Assembly: GCA_935421135.1 (NCBI GenBank)
Contig: OW285196.1
Coordinates: 434,001 to 498,000 of the forward strand
Source: Bugulina stolonifera
Lineage: Eukaryota > Bryozoa > Gymnolaemata > Cheilostomatida > Bugulidae
Length of the DNA stretch: 64,000 nucleotides
Direction: 5' to 3'
The position numbers and the translations under genes are program-made. Below are positions 1 through 15,482 of this stretch, piece after piece (position 1 is the first letter of the stretch; every line of letters starts with the position of its first letter). The notes below the pieces were generated by a model, which was given only the letters and a program-made list of their open reading frames with translations, did not search any database and had not been told where the DNA came from.

Positions 1-3000
1 ATGCATTCGATGCATAGAATACATAAAATACATCGATTACATAAAATGTCTTCTATGTAATCAATGTATTCTATGTATTCTATGCATATAATACATAGAT
101 TGCATTCTATGCATAGAATACATTGATCACATAGAATGCATTCTATGCACTCTATGCATTCCATGTAATCTATGCGTTCTATGCATAGAATACATAGATT
201 GCATTCTATGCATTCTATGCATAGAATACATAGAATACATAGAAGACATAGAAGACATAGAAGACATAGAATGCATTCTGTGCAATCTATGCACTCTATG
301 CATAGAATACATAAATTGCATTCTATGCATTCTATGCATAGAATACATATAATTCTATATCTTCCATGTATTCTATGCATTCTATGCATAGAATACATAG
401 AATACATAGAATGCATTCTATGCACTGAATGCATAGAATGCATAGGATGCATAGAGTGCATTCTATGCATTTTCTGAATTCTATGCATTCTATGTAGTCT
501 ATGCATTACATAGAACACATAGATTGCATTCTATGCACTCTATGCATTCCATTTAATCTATGCATGATATGTATTCTATGCATTCGATGCATATAATACA
601 TTTTATGCATAGAATGCATAGAATACATTGATCACATAGAATGCATTCTATGCATTCTATACATTCTATGCATAAAATCCATAGAAGACATAGAAGACAT
701 AGAATGCATAGAATGCGTTCCATGTAATCTATGCACTCTATGCATAGAATACATAGATTGCATTCTATGCATTTGATGCATAGAATACATAGAATACATT
801 GAATACATAGAATACATAGAAGGCATTGTATGTAATCAATGTAATTTATGCATTCTATACATAGAATACATAGATTGCATTCTATGCATAGAATACATTG
901 ATCACATAGAGTGAATTTTATGCACTCTATGCATTCCATGTAATCTATGCGTTCTATGCATAGAATACATAGATTGCATTCTATGCATAGAATACATAGA
1001 AGACATAGAAGACATAGAAGACATAGAAGACATTGAATGCATTCTGTGCAATCTATGCACTCTATGCCTAGAATACATAAATTGCATTCTATGCATTCTA
1101 TGCATAGAATACATATAATTCTATATCTTCTATGTATTTTATGCATTCTATGCATAGAATACATAGAATACATAGATTGCATTCTATGCACTCTATGCAT
1201 TCCATGTATTCTATGCATTCTATGTATTCTATTCACTCGAGGCATAGAATACATTTTATGCATAGAATGCATAGAATACATTGATCACATAGAATGCATT
1301 CTATGCACTGAATGCATAGAATGCATAGGATGCATAGAGTGCATTCTATGCATTCGATGCATAGAATAAATAGAATACATGGAATACATAGAAGGCATTG
1401 TATGTAATCAATGTATTCTATGCATTCGAAGTATATAATACATTTTATGCATAGAATGCATAGAATACATTGATCACATAGAATGCATTCTATGCACTGA
1501 ATGCATAGAATGCATAGGATGCATAGAGTGCATTCTATGCATTTTATGAATTCTATGCATTCTATGTAGTCTATGCATTCTATGTAGTCTATGCATTGCA
1601 TAGAACACATAGATTGCATTCTATGCACTCTATGCATTCCATGTAATCTATGCATGATATGTATTCTATGCATTTGATGCATATAATACATTCTATGCAT
1701 AGAATGCATAGAATACATTGATCACATAGAATGCATTCTATGCACTGAATGCATAGAATGCATAGGAAGCATAGAGTGCATTCTATGCATTTTATGAATA
1801 CTATGCATTCTATGTAGTCTATGCATTGCATAGAACACATAGATTGCATTCTATGCACTCTGTGCATTCCATGTAATCTATGCATTCTATGTATTCTATG
1901 CATAGAATACATAGAAGACATCGAAGACATAGAAGACATAGAATGCATTCTGTGCAATCTATGCACTATATGCATAGAATACATACATTGCATTCTATGC
2001 ATTCTATGCATAGAATACATAGAAGACATAGAAGACATAGAAGACATAGAAGACATAGAATGCATTCTATGCATTCTATACATTCAATGCATAAAATCCA
2101 TACAAGACATAGAAGACATAGGATGCATAGAATGCGTTCCATGTAATCTATGCACTCTATGCATAGAATACATAGATTGCATTCTATGCATTCGATGCAT
2201 AGAATACATAGAATACATTGAATACATAGAAGGCATTGTATGTAATCAATGTATTTTATGCATTCTATGCATAGAATACATAGATTGCATTCTATGCATA
2301 GAATACATTGATCACATAGAATGCATTCTATGCACTCTATGCATTCCATGTAATCTATGCATGATATGTATTCTATGCATTCAATGCATATAATACATTT
2401 TATGCATAGAATGCATAGAATACATTGATCACATAGAATGCATTCTATGCACTGAATGCATAGAATGCATAGGATGCATAGAGTGCATTCTGTGCATTTT
2501 ATGAATTCTATGCATTCTATGTAGTCTATGCATTCTATGTAGTCTATGCATTGCATAGAACACATAAATTGCATTCTATGCACTCTATGCATTCCATGTA
2601 ATCTATGCATGATATGTAATCTATGCATTCGATGCATATAATACATTCTATGCATAGAATGCATAGAATACATTGATCGCATAGAATGCATTCTATGCAC
2701 TGAATGCATAGAATGCATAGGAAGCATAGAGTGCATTCTATGCATTTTATGAATTCTATGCATTCTATGTAGTCTATGCATTGCATAGAACACATAGATT
2801 GCATTCTATGCACTCTATGCATTCCATGTAATCTATGCATTCTATGTATTCTATGCATAGAATACATAGAAGACATCGAAGACATAGAAGACATAGAATG
2901 CATTCTGTGCAATCTATGCACTATATGCATAGAATGCATACATTGCATTCTATGCATTCTATGCATAGAATACATAGAAGACATAGAAGACATAGAAGTC

Positions 3001-5946
3001 ATAGAATGCATTCTATGCATTCTATACATTCTATGCATAAAATCCATAGAAGACATAGAAGACATAGGATGCATAGAATGCGTTCCATGTAATCTATGCA
3101 CTCTATCCATAGAATACATAGATTGCATTCCATGCATCCGATGCATAGAAGACATAGAATACATAGAATGCATTGTATGTAATCAATGTATTTTATGCAT
3201 TCTATGCATAGAATACATAGATTGCATTCTATGCATAGAATACATTGATCACATAGAATGCATTCTATGCACTCTATGCATTCCATGTAATCTATGCATG
3301 ATATGTATTCTATGCATTCAATGCATATAATACATTTTATGCATAGAATGCATAGAATACATTGATCAGATAGAATGCATTCTATGCACTCTATGCATTC
3401 CATGTAATCTATGCATTCTATGTATTCTATGCATTCGATGTATATAATACATTTTATGCATACAATGCATAGAATACATTGATCACATAGAATGCATTCT
3501 ATACATTCTATGCATAAAATCCATAGAAGACATAGAAGACATAGAATGCGTTCCATGTAATCTATGCACTCTATGCATAGAATACATAGATTGCATTCTA
3601 TGCATTCGATGCATAGAATACATAAAATACATTGAATACATAGAAGGCATTGTATGTAATCAATGTATTTTATGCATTCTATGCATATAATACATAGATT
3701 GCATTCTATGCATAGAATACATTTATCACATAGAATGCATTCTATGCACTCTATGCATTCCATGTAATCTATGCGTTCTATGCATAGAATACATAGATTG
3801 CATTCTATGCATTCTATGCATAGAATACATAGAATACATAGAAGACATAGAAGACATAGAAGACATAGAAGACATAGAATGCATTCTGTGCAATCTATGC
3901 ACTCTATGCATAGAATAAATAAATTGCATTCTATGCATTCTATGCATAGAATACATATAATTCTATATCTTCTATGTATTTTATGCATTCTATGCATAGA
4001 ATACATAGAATACATAGATTGCACTCTATGCACTCTATGCATTCCATGTATTCTATGCATTCTATCTATTCTATTCATTCGATGCATAGAATACATTTTA
4101 TGCATAGAATGCATAGAATACATTGATCAGATAGAATGCATTCTATGCACTGAATGCATAGAACGCATAGGATGCATAGAGTGCATTCTATGCATTTTCT
4201 GAATTCTATGCATTCTATGTAGTCTATGCATTACATAGAACACATAGATTGCATTCTATGCACTCTATGCATTCCATTTAATCTATGCATGATATGTATT
4301 CTATGCATTCGATGCATATAATACATTTTATGCATAGAATGCATAGAATACATTGATCACATAGAATGCATTCTATGCATTCTATACATTCTATGCATAA
4401 AATCCATAGAAGACATAGAAGACATAGAATGCATAGAATGCGTGCCATGTAATCTATGCACTCTATGCATAAAATACATAGATTGCATTCTATGCATTTG
4501 ATGCATAGAATACATAGAATACATTGAATACATAGAATACATAGAAGGCATTGTATGTAATCAATGTAATTTATGCATTCTATGCATAGAATACATAGAT
4601 TGCATTCTATGCATAGAATACATTGATCACATAGAGTGAATTTTATGCACTCTATGCATTCCATGTAATCTATGCGTTCTATGCATAGAATACATAGACT
4701 GCATTCTATGCATAGAATACATAGAAGACATAGAAGACATAGAAGACATAGAAGACATTGAATGCATTCTGTGCAATCTATGCACTCTATGCATAGAATA
4801 CATAAATTGCATTCTATGCATTCTATGCATAGAATACATATAATTCTATATCTTCTATGTATTTTATGCATTCTATGCATAGAATACATAGAATACATAG
4901 ATTGCATTCTATGCACTCTATGCATGCCATGTATTCTATGCATTCTATGTATTCTATTCATTCGATGCATAGAATACATTTTATGCATAGAATGCATAGA
5001 ATACATTGATCACATAGAATGCATTCTATGCACTGAATGCATAGGATGCATAGAGTGCATTCTATGCATTTTATGAATTCTAGGCATTCTATGTAGTCTA
5101 TGCATTGCATAGAACACATAGATTGCATTCTATGCACTCTATGCATTCCATGTAATCTATGCATGATATCTATTCTATGCATTCGAAGTATATAATACAT
5201 TTTATGCATAGAATGCATAGAATACATTGATCACATAGAATGCATTCTATGCACTGAATGCATAGAATGCATAGGATGCATAGAGTGCATTCTATGCATT
5301 TTATGAATTCTATGCATTCTATGTAGTCTATGCATTCTATGTAGTCTATGCATTGCATAGAACACATAGATTGCATTCTATGCACTCTATGCATTCCATG
5401 TAATCTATGCATTCTATGTATTCTATGCATAGAATACATAGAAGACATCGAAGACATAGAAGACATAGAATGCATTCTGTGCAATCTATGCACTATACGC
5501 ATAGAATACATACATTGCATTCTATGCATTCTATGCATAGAATACATAGAAGACATAGAAGACATAGAAGACATAGAATGCATTCTATGCATTCTATACA
5601 TTCTATGCATAAAATCCATACAAGACATAGAGGACATAGGATGCATAGAATGCGTTCCATGTAATCTATGCACTCTATGCATAGAATACATAGGTTGCAT
5701 TCTATGCATTCGATGCATAGAATACATAGAATACATTGAATACATAGAAGGCATTGTATGTAATCAATGTATTTTATGCATTCTATGCATAGAATACATA
5801 GATTGCATTCTACGCATAGAATACATTGATCACATAGAATGCATTCTATGCACTCTATGCATTCCATGTAATCTATGCATGATATGTATTCCATGCATTC
5901 GATTCATAGAATACATAGAATGCATTCTACGCATAGAATATCTTGA
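1..5946. repeat. Higher-order repeat family 1, about 3.6 kb, two copies
   Basis: The variant order at 127-348 recurs at 3726-3956 (offset 3,599), that at 553-1281 recurs at 4278-5006 (offset 3,725), and that at 1821 recurs at 5348 (offset 3,527). The second copy is incomplete and loses register with the first near 5.9 kb. The three offsets differ from each other only by multiples of 9 bp. Boundaries are set by landmarks and are approximate. Confidence 0.8.
1821..3330. repeat. Internal tandem duplication of about 955 bp inside family 1
   Basis: The block starting at 1821 and the block starting at 2776 carry the same succession of variant units, including the unusual GAAGACATC unit near 1915 and 2870 and the CACTATATGCAT stretch near 1966 and 2921. 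A related block starts at 5348 in the second family-1 copy. The two differ by scattered substitutions and 9-bp losses, so this duplication is older than the near-identical ones downstream. Confidence 0.7.
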
Positions 5947-7348
5947 TCACATAGAATGCACTCTATGCACTTTATGCATTCCATCTAATCTATGCGTTCT
6001 ATGCATAGAATACATAGATTGCATTCTATGCATTCTATGCATAGAATACATAGAAGACATAGAAGACATAGAAGACATAGAATGCAGTCTGTGCAATCTA
6101 TGCACTCTATGCATAGAATACATAAATTGCATTCTATGCATTCTATGCATAGAATACATATAATTCTAATTCTATAGAATACATAGATTGCATTCTATGC
6201 ACCCTATGCATTCCATGTAAATTATGCATTCTATGCATATCTATGCATAGAATACATAGATTGCATTCTATGCATTCTATGCATTCTATGCATAAAATAG
6301 ATAGAAGACATAGAATGCATAGAATGCGTTCCATGTAATCTATGCACTCTATGCATACAATACATAGATTGGATTCTATGCATTCGATGCATAGAATACA
6401 TAGAATACATTGAATACATAGCAGGCATTGTATGTTTTCAATGTATTTTATGCATTCTATGCATAGAATACATACATGTAGATTGCATTCCATGCCTAGA
6501 ATATCTTGATCACATAGAATGCATTCTATGCACTTTATGCATTCCATGTAATCTATGCGTTCTATGCATAGAATACATAGATTGCATTCTACGCATAGAA
6601 TACATTGATCACATAGAATGCATTCTATGCACTCTATGCATTCCATGTAATCTATGCATGATATGTATTCTATGCATTCAATGCATATAATACATTTTAT
6701 GCATAGAATGCATAGAATACATTGATCAGATAGAATGCATTCTATGCACTCCATGCATTCCATGTAATCTATGCATTCTATGTATTCTATGCATTCGATG
6801 CATATCATACATTTTATGCATAGAATGCATAGAATACATTGATCACATAGAATGCATTCTATACATTCTATGCATAAAATCCATAGAAGACATAGAAGAC
6901 ATACAATGCATAGAATGCGTTCCATGTAATCTATGCACTCTATGCATAGAATACATAGATTGCATTCTATGCATTCGATGCATAGAATACATAAAATACA
7001 TTGAATACATAGAAGGCATTGTATGTAATCAATGTATTTTATGCATTCTATGCATATAATACATAGATTGCATTCTATGCATAGAATACATTGATCACAT
7101 AGAATGCATTCTATGCACTCTATGCATTCCATGTAATCTATGCGTTCTATGCATAGAATACATAGATTGCATTCTATGCATTCTATGCATAGAATACGTA
7201 GAATACATAGAAGACATAGAAGACATAGAAGACATAGAATGCATTCTGTGCAATCTATGCACTCTATGCATAGAATACATAAATTGCATTCTATGCATTC
7301 TATGCATAGAATACATATAATTCTATATCTTCCATGTATTCTATGCAT

Positions 7349-7490
7349 TCTATGCATAGAATACTTAGAATACATAGATTGCATTCTATGCACTCTATGC
7401 ATTCCGTGTATTCTATGCATTCTATGTATTCTATTCATTCGATGCATAGAATACATAGAAGACATCGAAGACATAGAAGACATAGAATGC
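7349..7490 (+). repeat. Forward-orientation parent of the segment inverted near 50 kb
   Basis: This 142-bp stretch carries a recognisable combination: ATTCCGTGTATTC (near 7402), ATTCATTCGATGC (near 7434) and GAAGACATC followed by GAAGACATA units (near 7459). Read on the reverse strand it matches 50090-50231 with one visible difference (ACTTAG at 7364 versus ACATAG). Both ends lie in palindromic units, so the inversion breakpoints are ambiguous by several bases. Confidence 0.7.
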
Positions 7491-9051
7491 ATTCTGTGCA
7501 ATCTATGCACTCTATGCATAGAATACCTAGATTGCATTCTATGCATCGAACACATATAATACATAGATTGCATTCTATGCATAGAATATCTTGATCACAT
7601 AGAATGCATTCTATGCACTTTATGCATTCCATGTAATCTATGCGTTCTATGCATAGAATACATAGATTGCATTCTATGCATTCTATGCATAGAATACATA
7701 GAAGACATAGAAGACATAGAAGACATAGAATGCATTCTGTGCAATCTATGCACTCTATGCATAGAATAAATAAATTGCATTCTATGCGTAGAATACATAG
7801 AATACATAGAAGACATAGAAGACATAGAAGACATAGATGACATAGAAGACATAGAAGACATAGAATGCATTCTGTGCAATCTATGCACTCTATGCATAGA
7901 ATACATAAATTGCATTCTATGCACTCTATGCATTCCATGTAATCTATGCATTCTATGTATTCTATGCATTCGATGCATATAATATAATTTATGCATAGAA
8001 TGCATAGAATACGTTGATCACATAGAATGCATTCTATGCACTGAATGCATAGAATGCATAGGATGCATAGAGTGCATTCTATGCATTTTATGAATTCTAT
8101 GCATTCTATGTAGTCTATGCATTGCATAGAACACATAGATTGCATTCTATGCACTCTATGCATTCCATGTAATCTATGCCTTCTACATGTATGTATTCTA
8201 TGCATTCGATGCATATAATACATTTTATGCATAGAATGCATAGAATACATTGATCACATAGAATGCATTTATGCATTCTATACAATCTATGCATAAAATC
8301 CATAGAAGACATAGAAGACATAGAAGACATAGAATGCATTCTGTGCAATCTATGCACTCTATGCATAAAATACATAAATTGCATTCTATGCACTCTATGC
8401 ATTCCATGTATTCTATGCATTCTATGTATTCTATTCATTCGATGCATAGAATACATTTTATGCATAGAATGCATAGAATACATTGATCACATAGAATGCA
8501 TTCTATGCACTGAATGCATAGAATGCATAGGATGCATAGAGTGCATTCTATGGATTTTATGAATTCTATGCATTCTATGCACTCTATGCATTCCATGTAA
8601 TCTATGCATTCTATGTATTCTATGCATTCGATGCATATAATACATTTTATGCATAGAATGCATAGAATACATTGATCACATCGAATGCATTCTATGCATT
8701 CTATACATTCTATGCATAAAATCCATAGAAGACATAGAAGACATAGAATGCATAGAATGCGTTCCATGTAATCTATGCACTTTATGCATAGAATACATAG
8801 ATTGCATTCTATGCATTCGATGCATAGAATACATAGAATACATTGAATACATAGAAGGCATTGTATGTAATCAATGTATTTTATGCATTCTATGCATAGA
8901 ATACATAGATTGCATTCTATGCATAGAATACATTGATCACATAGAATGCATTCTATGCACTCTATGCATTCCATGTAATCTATGCGTTCTATGCATAGAA
9001 TACATAGATTGCATACTATGCATTCTATGCATAGAATACATAGAATACATA

Positions 9052-9105
9052 GAAGACATAGAAGACATAGAAGACATAGAAGACATAGAAGACATAGAAG
9101 ACATA
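9052..9105 (+). repeat. Perfect (GAAGACATA)6 minisatellite run
   Basis: Six perfect units near the end of the enlarged first family-2 unit. The equivalent run in later family-2 units has five (near 12118, 15168, 18190, 21227 and 23590). Confidence 0.9.
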
Positions 9106-9373
9106 GAATGCATTCTGTGCAATCTATGCACTCTATGCACAGAATACATAAATTGCATTCTATGCATTCTATGCATGGAATACATATAATTCTATATCTT
9201 CCATGTATTTTATGCATTCTATGCATAGAATACATAGAAGACATCGGAGACATAGAAGACATAGAATGCATCCTGTGCAATCTATGCACTCTATGCATAG
9301 AATACATAGATTGCATTCTATGCATCGAATACATATAATACATAGATTGCATTCTATGCATAGAATATCTTGA

Positions 9374-12300
9374 TCACATAGAATGCACTCTATGCACTTT
9401 ATGCATTCCATCTAATCTATGCGTTCTATGCATAGAATACATAGATTGCATTCTATGCATTCTATGCATAGAATACATAGAAGACATAGAAGACATAGAA
9501 GACATAGAATGCAGTCTGTGCAATCTATGCACTCTATGCATAGAATACATAAATTGCATTCTATGCATTCTATGCATAGAATACATATAATTCTAATTCT
9601 ATAGAATACATAGATTGCATTCTATGCACCCTATGCATTCCATGTAAATTATGCATTCTATGCATATCTATGCATAGAATACATAGATTGCATTCTATGC
9701 ATTCTATGCATTCTATGCATAAAATAGATAGAAGACATAGAATGCATAGAATGCGTTCCATGTAATCTATGCACTCTATGCATACAATACATAGATTGGA
9801 TTCTATGCATTCGATGCATAGAATACATAGAATACATTGAATACATAGCAGGCATTGTATGTTTTCAATGTATTTTATGCATTCTATGCATAGAATACAT
9901 ACATGTAGATTGCATTCCATGCCTAGAATATCTTGATCACATAGAATGCATTCTATGCACTTTATGCATTCCATGTAATCTATGCGTTCTATGCATAGAA
10001 TACATAGATTGCATTCTATGCATTCTATGCATAGAATACATAGAAGACATAGAAGACATAGAAGACATAGAATGCATTCTGTGCAATCTATGCACTCTAT
10101 GCATAGTATACATAAATTGCATTCTATGCATTCTATGCATAGAATACATAGAATTCTATATCTTCCATGTATTCTATGCATTCTGTGCATAGAATACATA
10201 GAATACATAGATTGCATTCTATGCACTCTATGCATTCCATGTATTCTACGCACTCTATGTATTCTATTCATTCGATGCATAGAATACATTTTATGCATAG
10301 AATACATTGATCACATGGAATGCATTCTATGCACTGAATGCATAGAACGCATAGGATGCATAGAGTGCATTCTATGCATTTTATGAATTCTATGCATTCT
10401 ATGTAGTCTATGCATTGCATAGAACACATAGATTGCATTCTATGCACTCTATGCATTCCATGTAATCTATGCATTCTATGTATTCTATGCATTCGATGCA
10501 TATAATATAATTTATGCATAGAATGCATAGAATACATTGATCACATAGAATGCATTCTATGCACTGAATGCATAGAATGCATAGGATGCATAGAGTGCAT
10601 TCTATGCATTTTATAAATTCTATGCATTCTATGTAGTCTATGCATTGCATAGAACACATAGATTGCATTCTATGCACTCTATGCATTCCAGGTAATCTAT
10701 GCCTTCTATGTATTCTATGCATTCGATGCATATAATACATTTTATGCATAGAATGCATAGAATACATTGATCTCATAGAATGCATTCTATGCATTCTATA
10801 CATTCTATGCATAAAATCCATAGAAGACATAGAAGACATAGAATGCATAGAATGCGTTCCATGTAATCTATGCACTCTATGCATAGGATACATAGATTGC
10901 ATTCTATGCATTCGATGCATAGAATACAAAGAATACATTGAATACATAGAAGGCATTGTATGTAATCAATGTAATTTATGCATTCTATGCATAGAATACA
11001 TAGATTGCATTCTATGCATAGAATACATTGATCACATAGAATGAATTCTATGCACGCTATGCATTCCATGTAATCTATGCGTTCTATTCATAGAATACAT
11101 AGATTGCATTCTATGCATTCGATGCATATAATACATTTTATGCATAGAATGCATAGAATACATTGATCACATAGAATGCATTCTATGCACTGAATGCATA
11201 GAATGCATAGGAAGCATAGAGTGCATTCTATGCATTTTATGAATTCTATGCGTTCTATGTAGTCTATGCATTGCATAGAACACATAGATTGCATTCTATC
11301 CACTCTATGCATTCCATGTAATCTATGCATGATATGTATTCTATGCATTCGATGCATATAATACATTTTATGCATAGAATGCATAGAATACATTGATCAC
11401 ATAGAATGCATTCTATGCATTCTTTACACTCTATGCATAAAATCCATAGAAGACATAGAAGACATAGAATGCATAGAATGCGTTCCATGTAATCTATGCA
11501 CTCTATGCATAGAATACATAGATTGCATTCTATGCATTCGATGCATAGAATACATAGAATACATTGAATACATAGAAGGCATTGTATGTAATCAATGTAT
11601 TTTGTGCATTCTATGCATAGAATACATAGATTGCAATCTATGCACTTTATGCATTCCATGTAATCTATGCGTTCTATGCATAGAATACATAGATTGCATT
11701 CTATGCATTCTATGCATAGAATACATATAATTCTAATTCTATAGAATACATAGATTGCATTCTATGCACCCTATGCATTCCATGTAAATTATGCATTCTA
11801 TGCATATCTATGCATAGAATACATAGATTGCATTCTATGCATTCTATGCACTCTATGCATACAATACATAGATTGGATTCTATGCATTCGATGCATAGAA
11901 TACATAGAATACATTGAATAAATAGCAGGCATTGTATGTTTTCATGGTATTTTATGCATTCTATGCATAGAATACATACATGTAGATTGCATTCCATGCC
12001 TAGAATATCTTGATCACATAGAATGCATTCTATGCACTTTATGCATTCCATGTAATCTATGCGTTCTATGCATAGAATACATAGATTGCATTCTATGCAT
12101 TCTATGCATAGAATACATAGAAGACATAGAAGACATAGAAGACATAGAAGACATAGAAGACATAGAATGCATTCTGTGCAATCTATGCACTCTATGCACA
12201 GAATACATAAATTGCATTCTATGCATTCTATGCATGGAATACATATAATTCTATATCTTCCATGTATTTTATGCATTCTATGCATAGAATACATAGAAGA

Positions 12301-12432
12301 CATCGGAGACATAGAAGACATAGAATGCATCCTGTGCAATCTATGCACTCTATGCATAGAATACATAGATTGCATTCTATGCATCGAATACATATAATAC
12401 ATAGATTGCATTCTATGCATAGAATATCTCGA
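9374..12432. repeat. Higher-order repeat family 2, unit 2 (3,059 bp)
   Basis: The unit runs between successive copies of the CATTCCATCTAATC landmark. Its first part matches unit 1 at offset 3,427 and the whole matches unit 3 at offset 3,059. It contains two AATTCTAATTCTATAG words (near 9590 and 11730), so it is itself made of two unequal related halves of about 2.1 and 0.9 kb. Confidence 0.8.
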
Positions 12433-15400
12433 TCACATAGAATGCACTCTATGCACTTTATGCATTCCATCTAATCTATGCGTTCTATGCATAGAATACA
12501 TAGATTGCATTCTATGCATTCTATGCATAGAATACATAGAAGACATAGAAGACATAGAAGACATAGAATGCAGTCTGTGCAATCTATGCACTCTATGCAT
12601 AGAATACATAAATTGCATTCTATGCATTCTATGCATAGAATACATATAATTCTAATTCTATAGAATACATAGATTGCATTCTGTGCACCCTATGCATTCC
12701 ATGTAAATTATGCATTCTATGCATATCTATGCATAGAATACATAGATTGCATTCTATGCATTCTATGCATTCTATGCATAAAATAGATAGAAGACATAGA
12801 ATGCATAGAATGCGTTCCATGTAATCTATGCACTCTATGCATACAATACATAGATTGGATTCTATGCATTCGATGCATAGAATACATAGAATACATTGAA
12901 TACATAGCAGGCATTGTATGTTTTCAATGTATTTTATGCATTCTATGCATAGAATACATACATGTAGATTGCATTCCATGCCTAGAATATCTTGATCACA
13001 TAGAATGCATTCTATGCACTTTATGCATTCCATGTAATCTATGCGTTCTATGCATAGAATACATAGATTGCATTCTATGCATTCTATGCATAGAATACAT
13101 AGAAGACATAGAAGACATAGAAGACATAGAATGCATTCTGTGCAATCTATGCACTCTATGCATAGTATACATAAATTGCATTCTATGCATTCTATGCATA
13201 GAATACATAGAATTCTATATCTTCCATGTATTCTATGCATTCTGTGCATAGAATACATAGATTGCATTCTATGCACTCTATGCATTCCATGTATTCTACG
13301 CACTCTATGTATTCTATTCATTCGATGCATAGAATACATTTTATGCATAGAATACATTGATCACATGGAATGCATTCTATGCACTGAATGCATAGAACGC
13401 ATAGGATGCATAGAGTGCATTCTATGCATTTTATGAATTCTATGCATTCTATGTAGTCTATGCATTGCATAGAACACATAGATTGCATTCTATGCACTCT
13501 ATGCATTCCATGTAATCTATGCATTCTATGTATTCTATGCATTCGATGCATATAATATAATTTATGCATAGAATGCATAGAATACATTGATCACATAGAA
13601 TGCATTCTATGCACTGAATGCATAGAATGCATAGGATGCATAGAGTGCATTCTATGCATTTTATAAATTCTATGCATTCTATGTAGTCTATGCATTGCAT
13701 AGAACACATAGATTGCATTCTATGCACTCTATGCATTCCAGGTAATCTATGCCTTCTATGTATTCTATGCATTCGATGCATATAATACATTTTATGCATA
13801 GAATGCATAGAATACATTGATCACATAGAATGCATTCTATGCATTCTATACATTCTATGCATAAAATCCATAGAAGACATAGAAGACATAGAATGCATAG
13901 AATGCGTTCCATGTAATCTATGCACTCTATGCATAGGATACATAGATTGCATTCTATGCATTCGATGCATAGAATACAAAGAATACATTGAATACATAGA
14001 AGGCATTGTATGTAATCAATTTAATTTATGCATTCTATGCATAGAATACATAGATTGCATTCTATGCATAGAATACATTGATCACATAGAATGAATTCTA
14101 TGCACTCTATGCATTCCATGTAATCTATGCGTTCTATTCATAGAATACATAGATTGCATTCTATGCATTCGATGCATATAATACATTTTATGCATAGAAT
14201 GCATAGAATACATTGATCACATAGAATGCATTCTATGCACTGAATGCATAGAATGCATAGGAAGCATAGAGTGCATTCTATGCATTTTATGAATTCTATG
14301 CGTTCTATGTAGTCTATGCATTGCATAGAACACATAGATTGCATTCTATCCACTCTATGCATTCCATGTAATCTATGCATGATATGTATTCTATGCATTC
14401 GATGCATATAATACATTTTATGCATAGAATGCATAGAATACATTGATCACATAGAATGCATTCTATGCATTCTTTACACTCTATGCATAAAATCCATAGA
14501 AGACATAGAAGACATAGAATGCATAGAATGCGTTCCATGTAATCTATGCACTCTATGCATAGAATACATAGATTGCATTCTATGCATTCGATGCATAGAA
14601 TACATAGAATACATTGAATACATAGAAGGCATTGTATGTAATCAATGTATTTTGTGCATTCTATGCATAGAATACATAGATTGCAATCTATGCACTTTAT
14701 GCATTCCATGTAATCTATGCGTTCTATGCATAGAATACATAGATTGCATTCTATGCATTCTATGCATAGAATACATATAATTCTAATTCTATAGAATACA
14801 TAGATTGCATTCTATGCACCCTATGCATTCCATGTAAATTATGCATTCTATGCATATCTATGCATAGAATACATAGATTGCATTCTATGCATTCTATGCA
14901 CTCTATGCATACAATACATAGATTGGATTCTATGCATTCGATGCATAGAATACATAGAATACATTGAATAAATAGCAGGCATCGTATGTTTTCATGGTAT
15001 TTTATGCATTCTATGCATAGAATACATACATGTAGATTGCATTCCATGCCTAGAATATCTTGATCACATAGAATGCATTCTATGCACTTTATGCATTCCA
15101 TGTAATCTATGCGTTCTATGCATAGAATACATAGATTGCATTCTATGCATTCTATGCATAGAATACATAGAAGACATAGAAGACATAGAAGACATAGAAG
15201 ACATAGAAGACATAGAATGCATTCTGTGCAATCTATGCACTCTATGCACAGAATACATAAATTGCATTCTATGCATTCTATGCATGGAATACATATAATT
15301 CTATATCTTCCATGTATTTTATGCATTCTATGCATAGAATACATAGAAGACATCGGAGACATAGAAGACATAGAATGCATCCTGTGCAATCTATGCACTC

Positions 15401-15482
15401 TATGCATAGAATACATAGATTGCAGTCTATGCATCGAATACATATAATACATAGATTGCATTCTATGCATAGAATATCTTGA
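12433..15482. repeat. Higher-order repeat family 2, unit 3 (3,050 bp)
   Basis: Near-identical in word order to unit 2, and 9 bp shorter. It is distinguished by single-base variants such as GATCTCGATCAC read at its start (near 12426) and GTCAATTTAATTTATG near 14024. One ATAGAATAC unit present near 10200 of unit 2 is absent near 13255, which accounts for the 9-bp difference. Confidence 0.8.

Larger units (their letters stand above)
5947..9373. repeat. Higher-order repeat family 2, unit 1 (3,427 bp, enlarged)
   Basis: This is the first unit of the family marked by CATTCCATCTAATC (near 5978) in place of the usual CATTCCATGTAATC. It also carries the diagnostic words AATTCTAATTCTATAG (near 6165), CATACATGTAG (near 6472) and GTATGTTTTCAATG (near 6431). 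It is about 370-400 bp longer than the five 3.02-3.06-kb units and includes the forward parent of the segment found inverted near 50 kb. Confidence 0.75.
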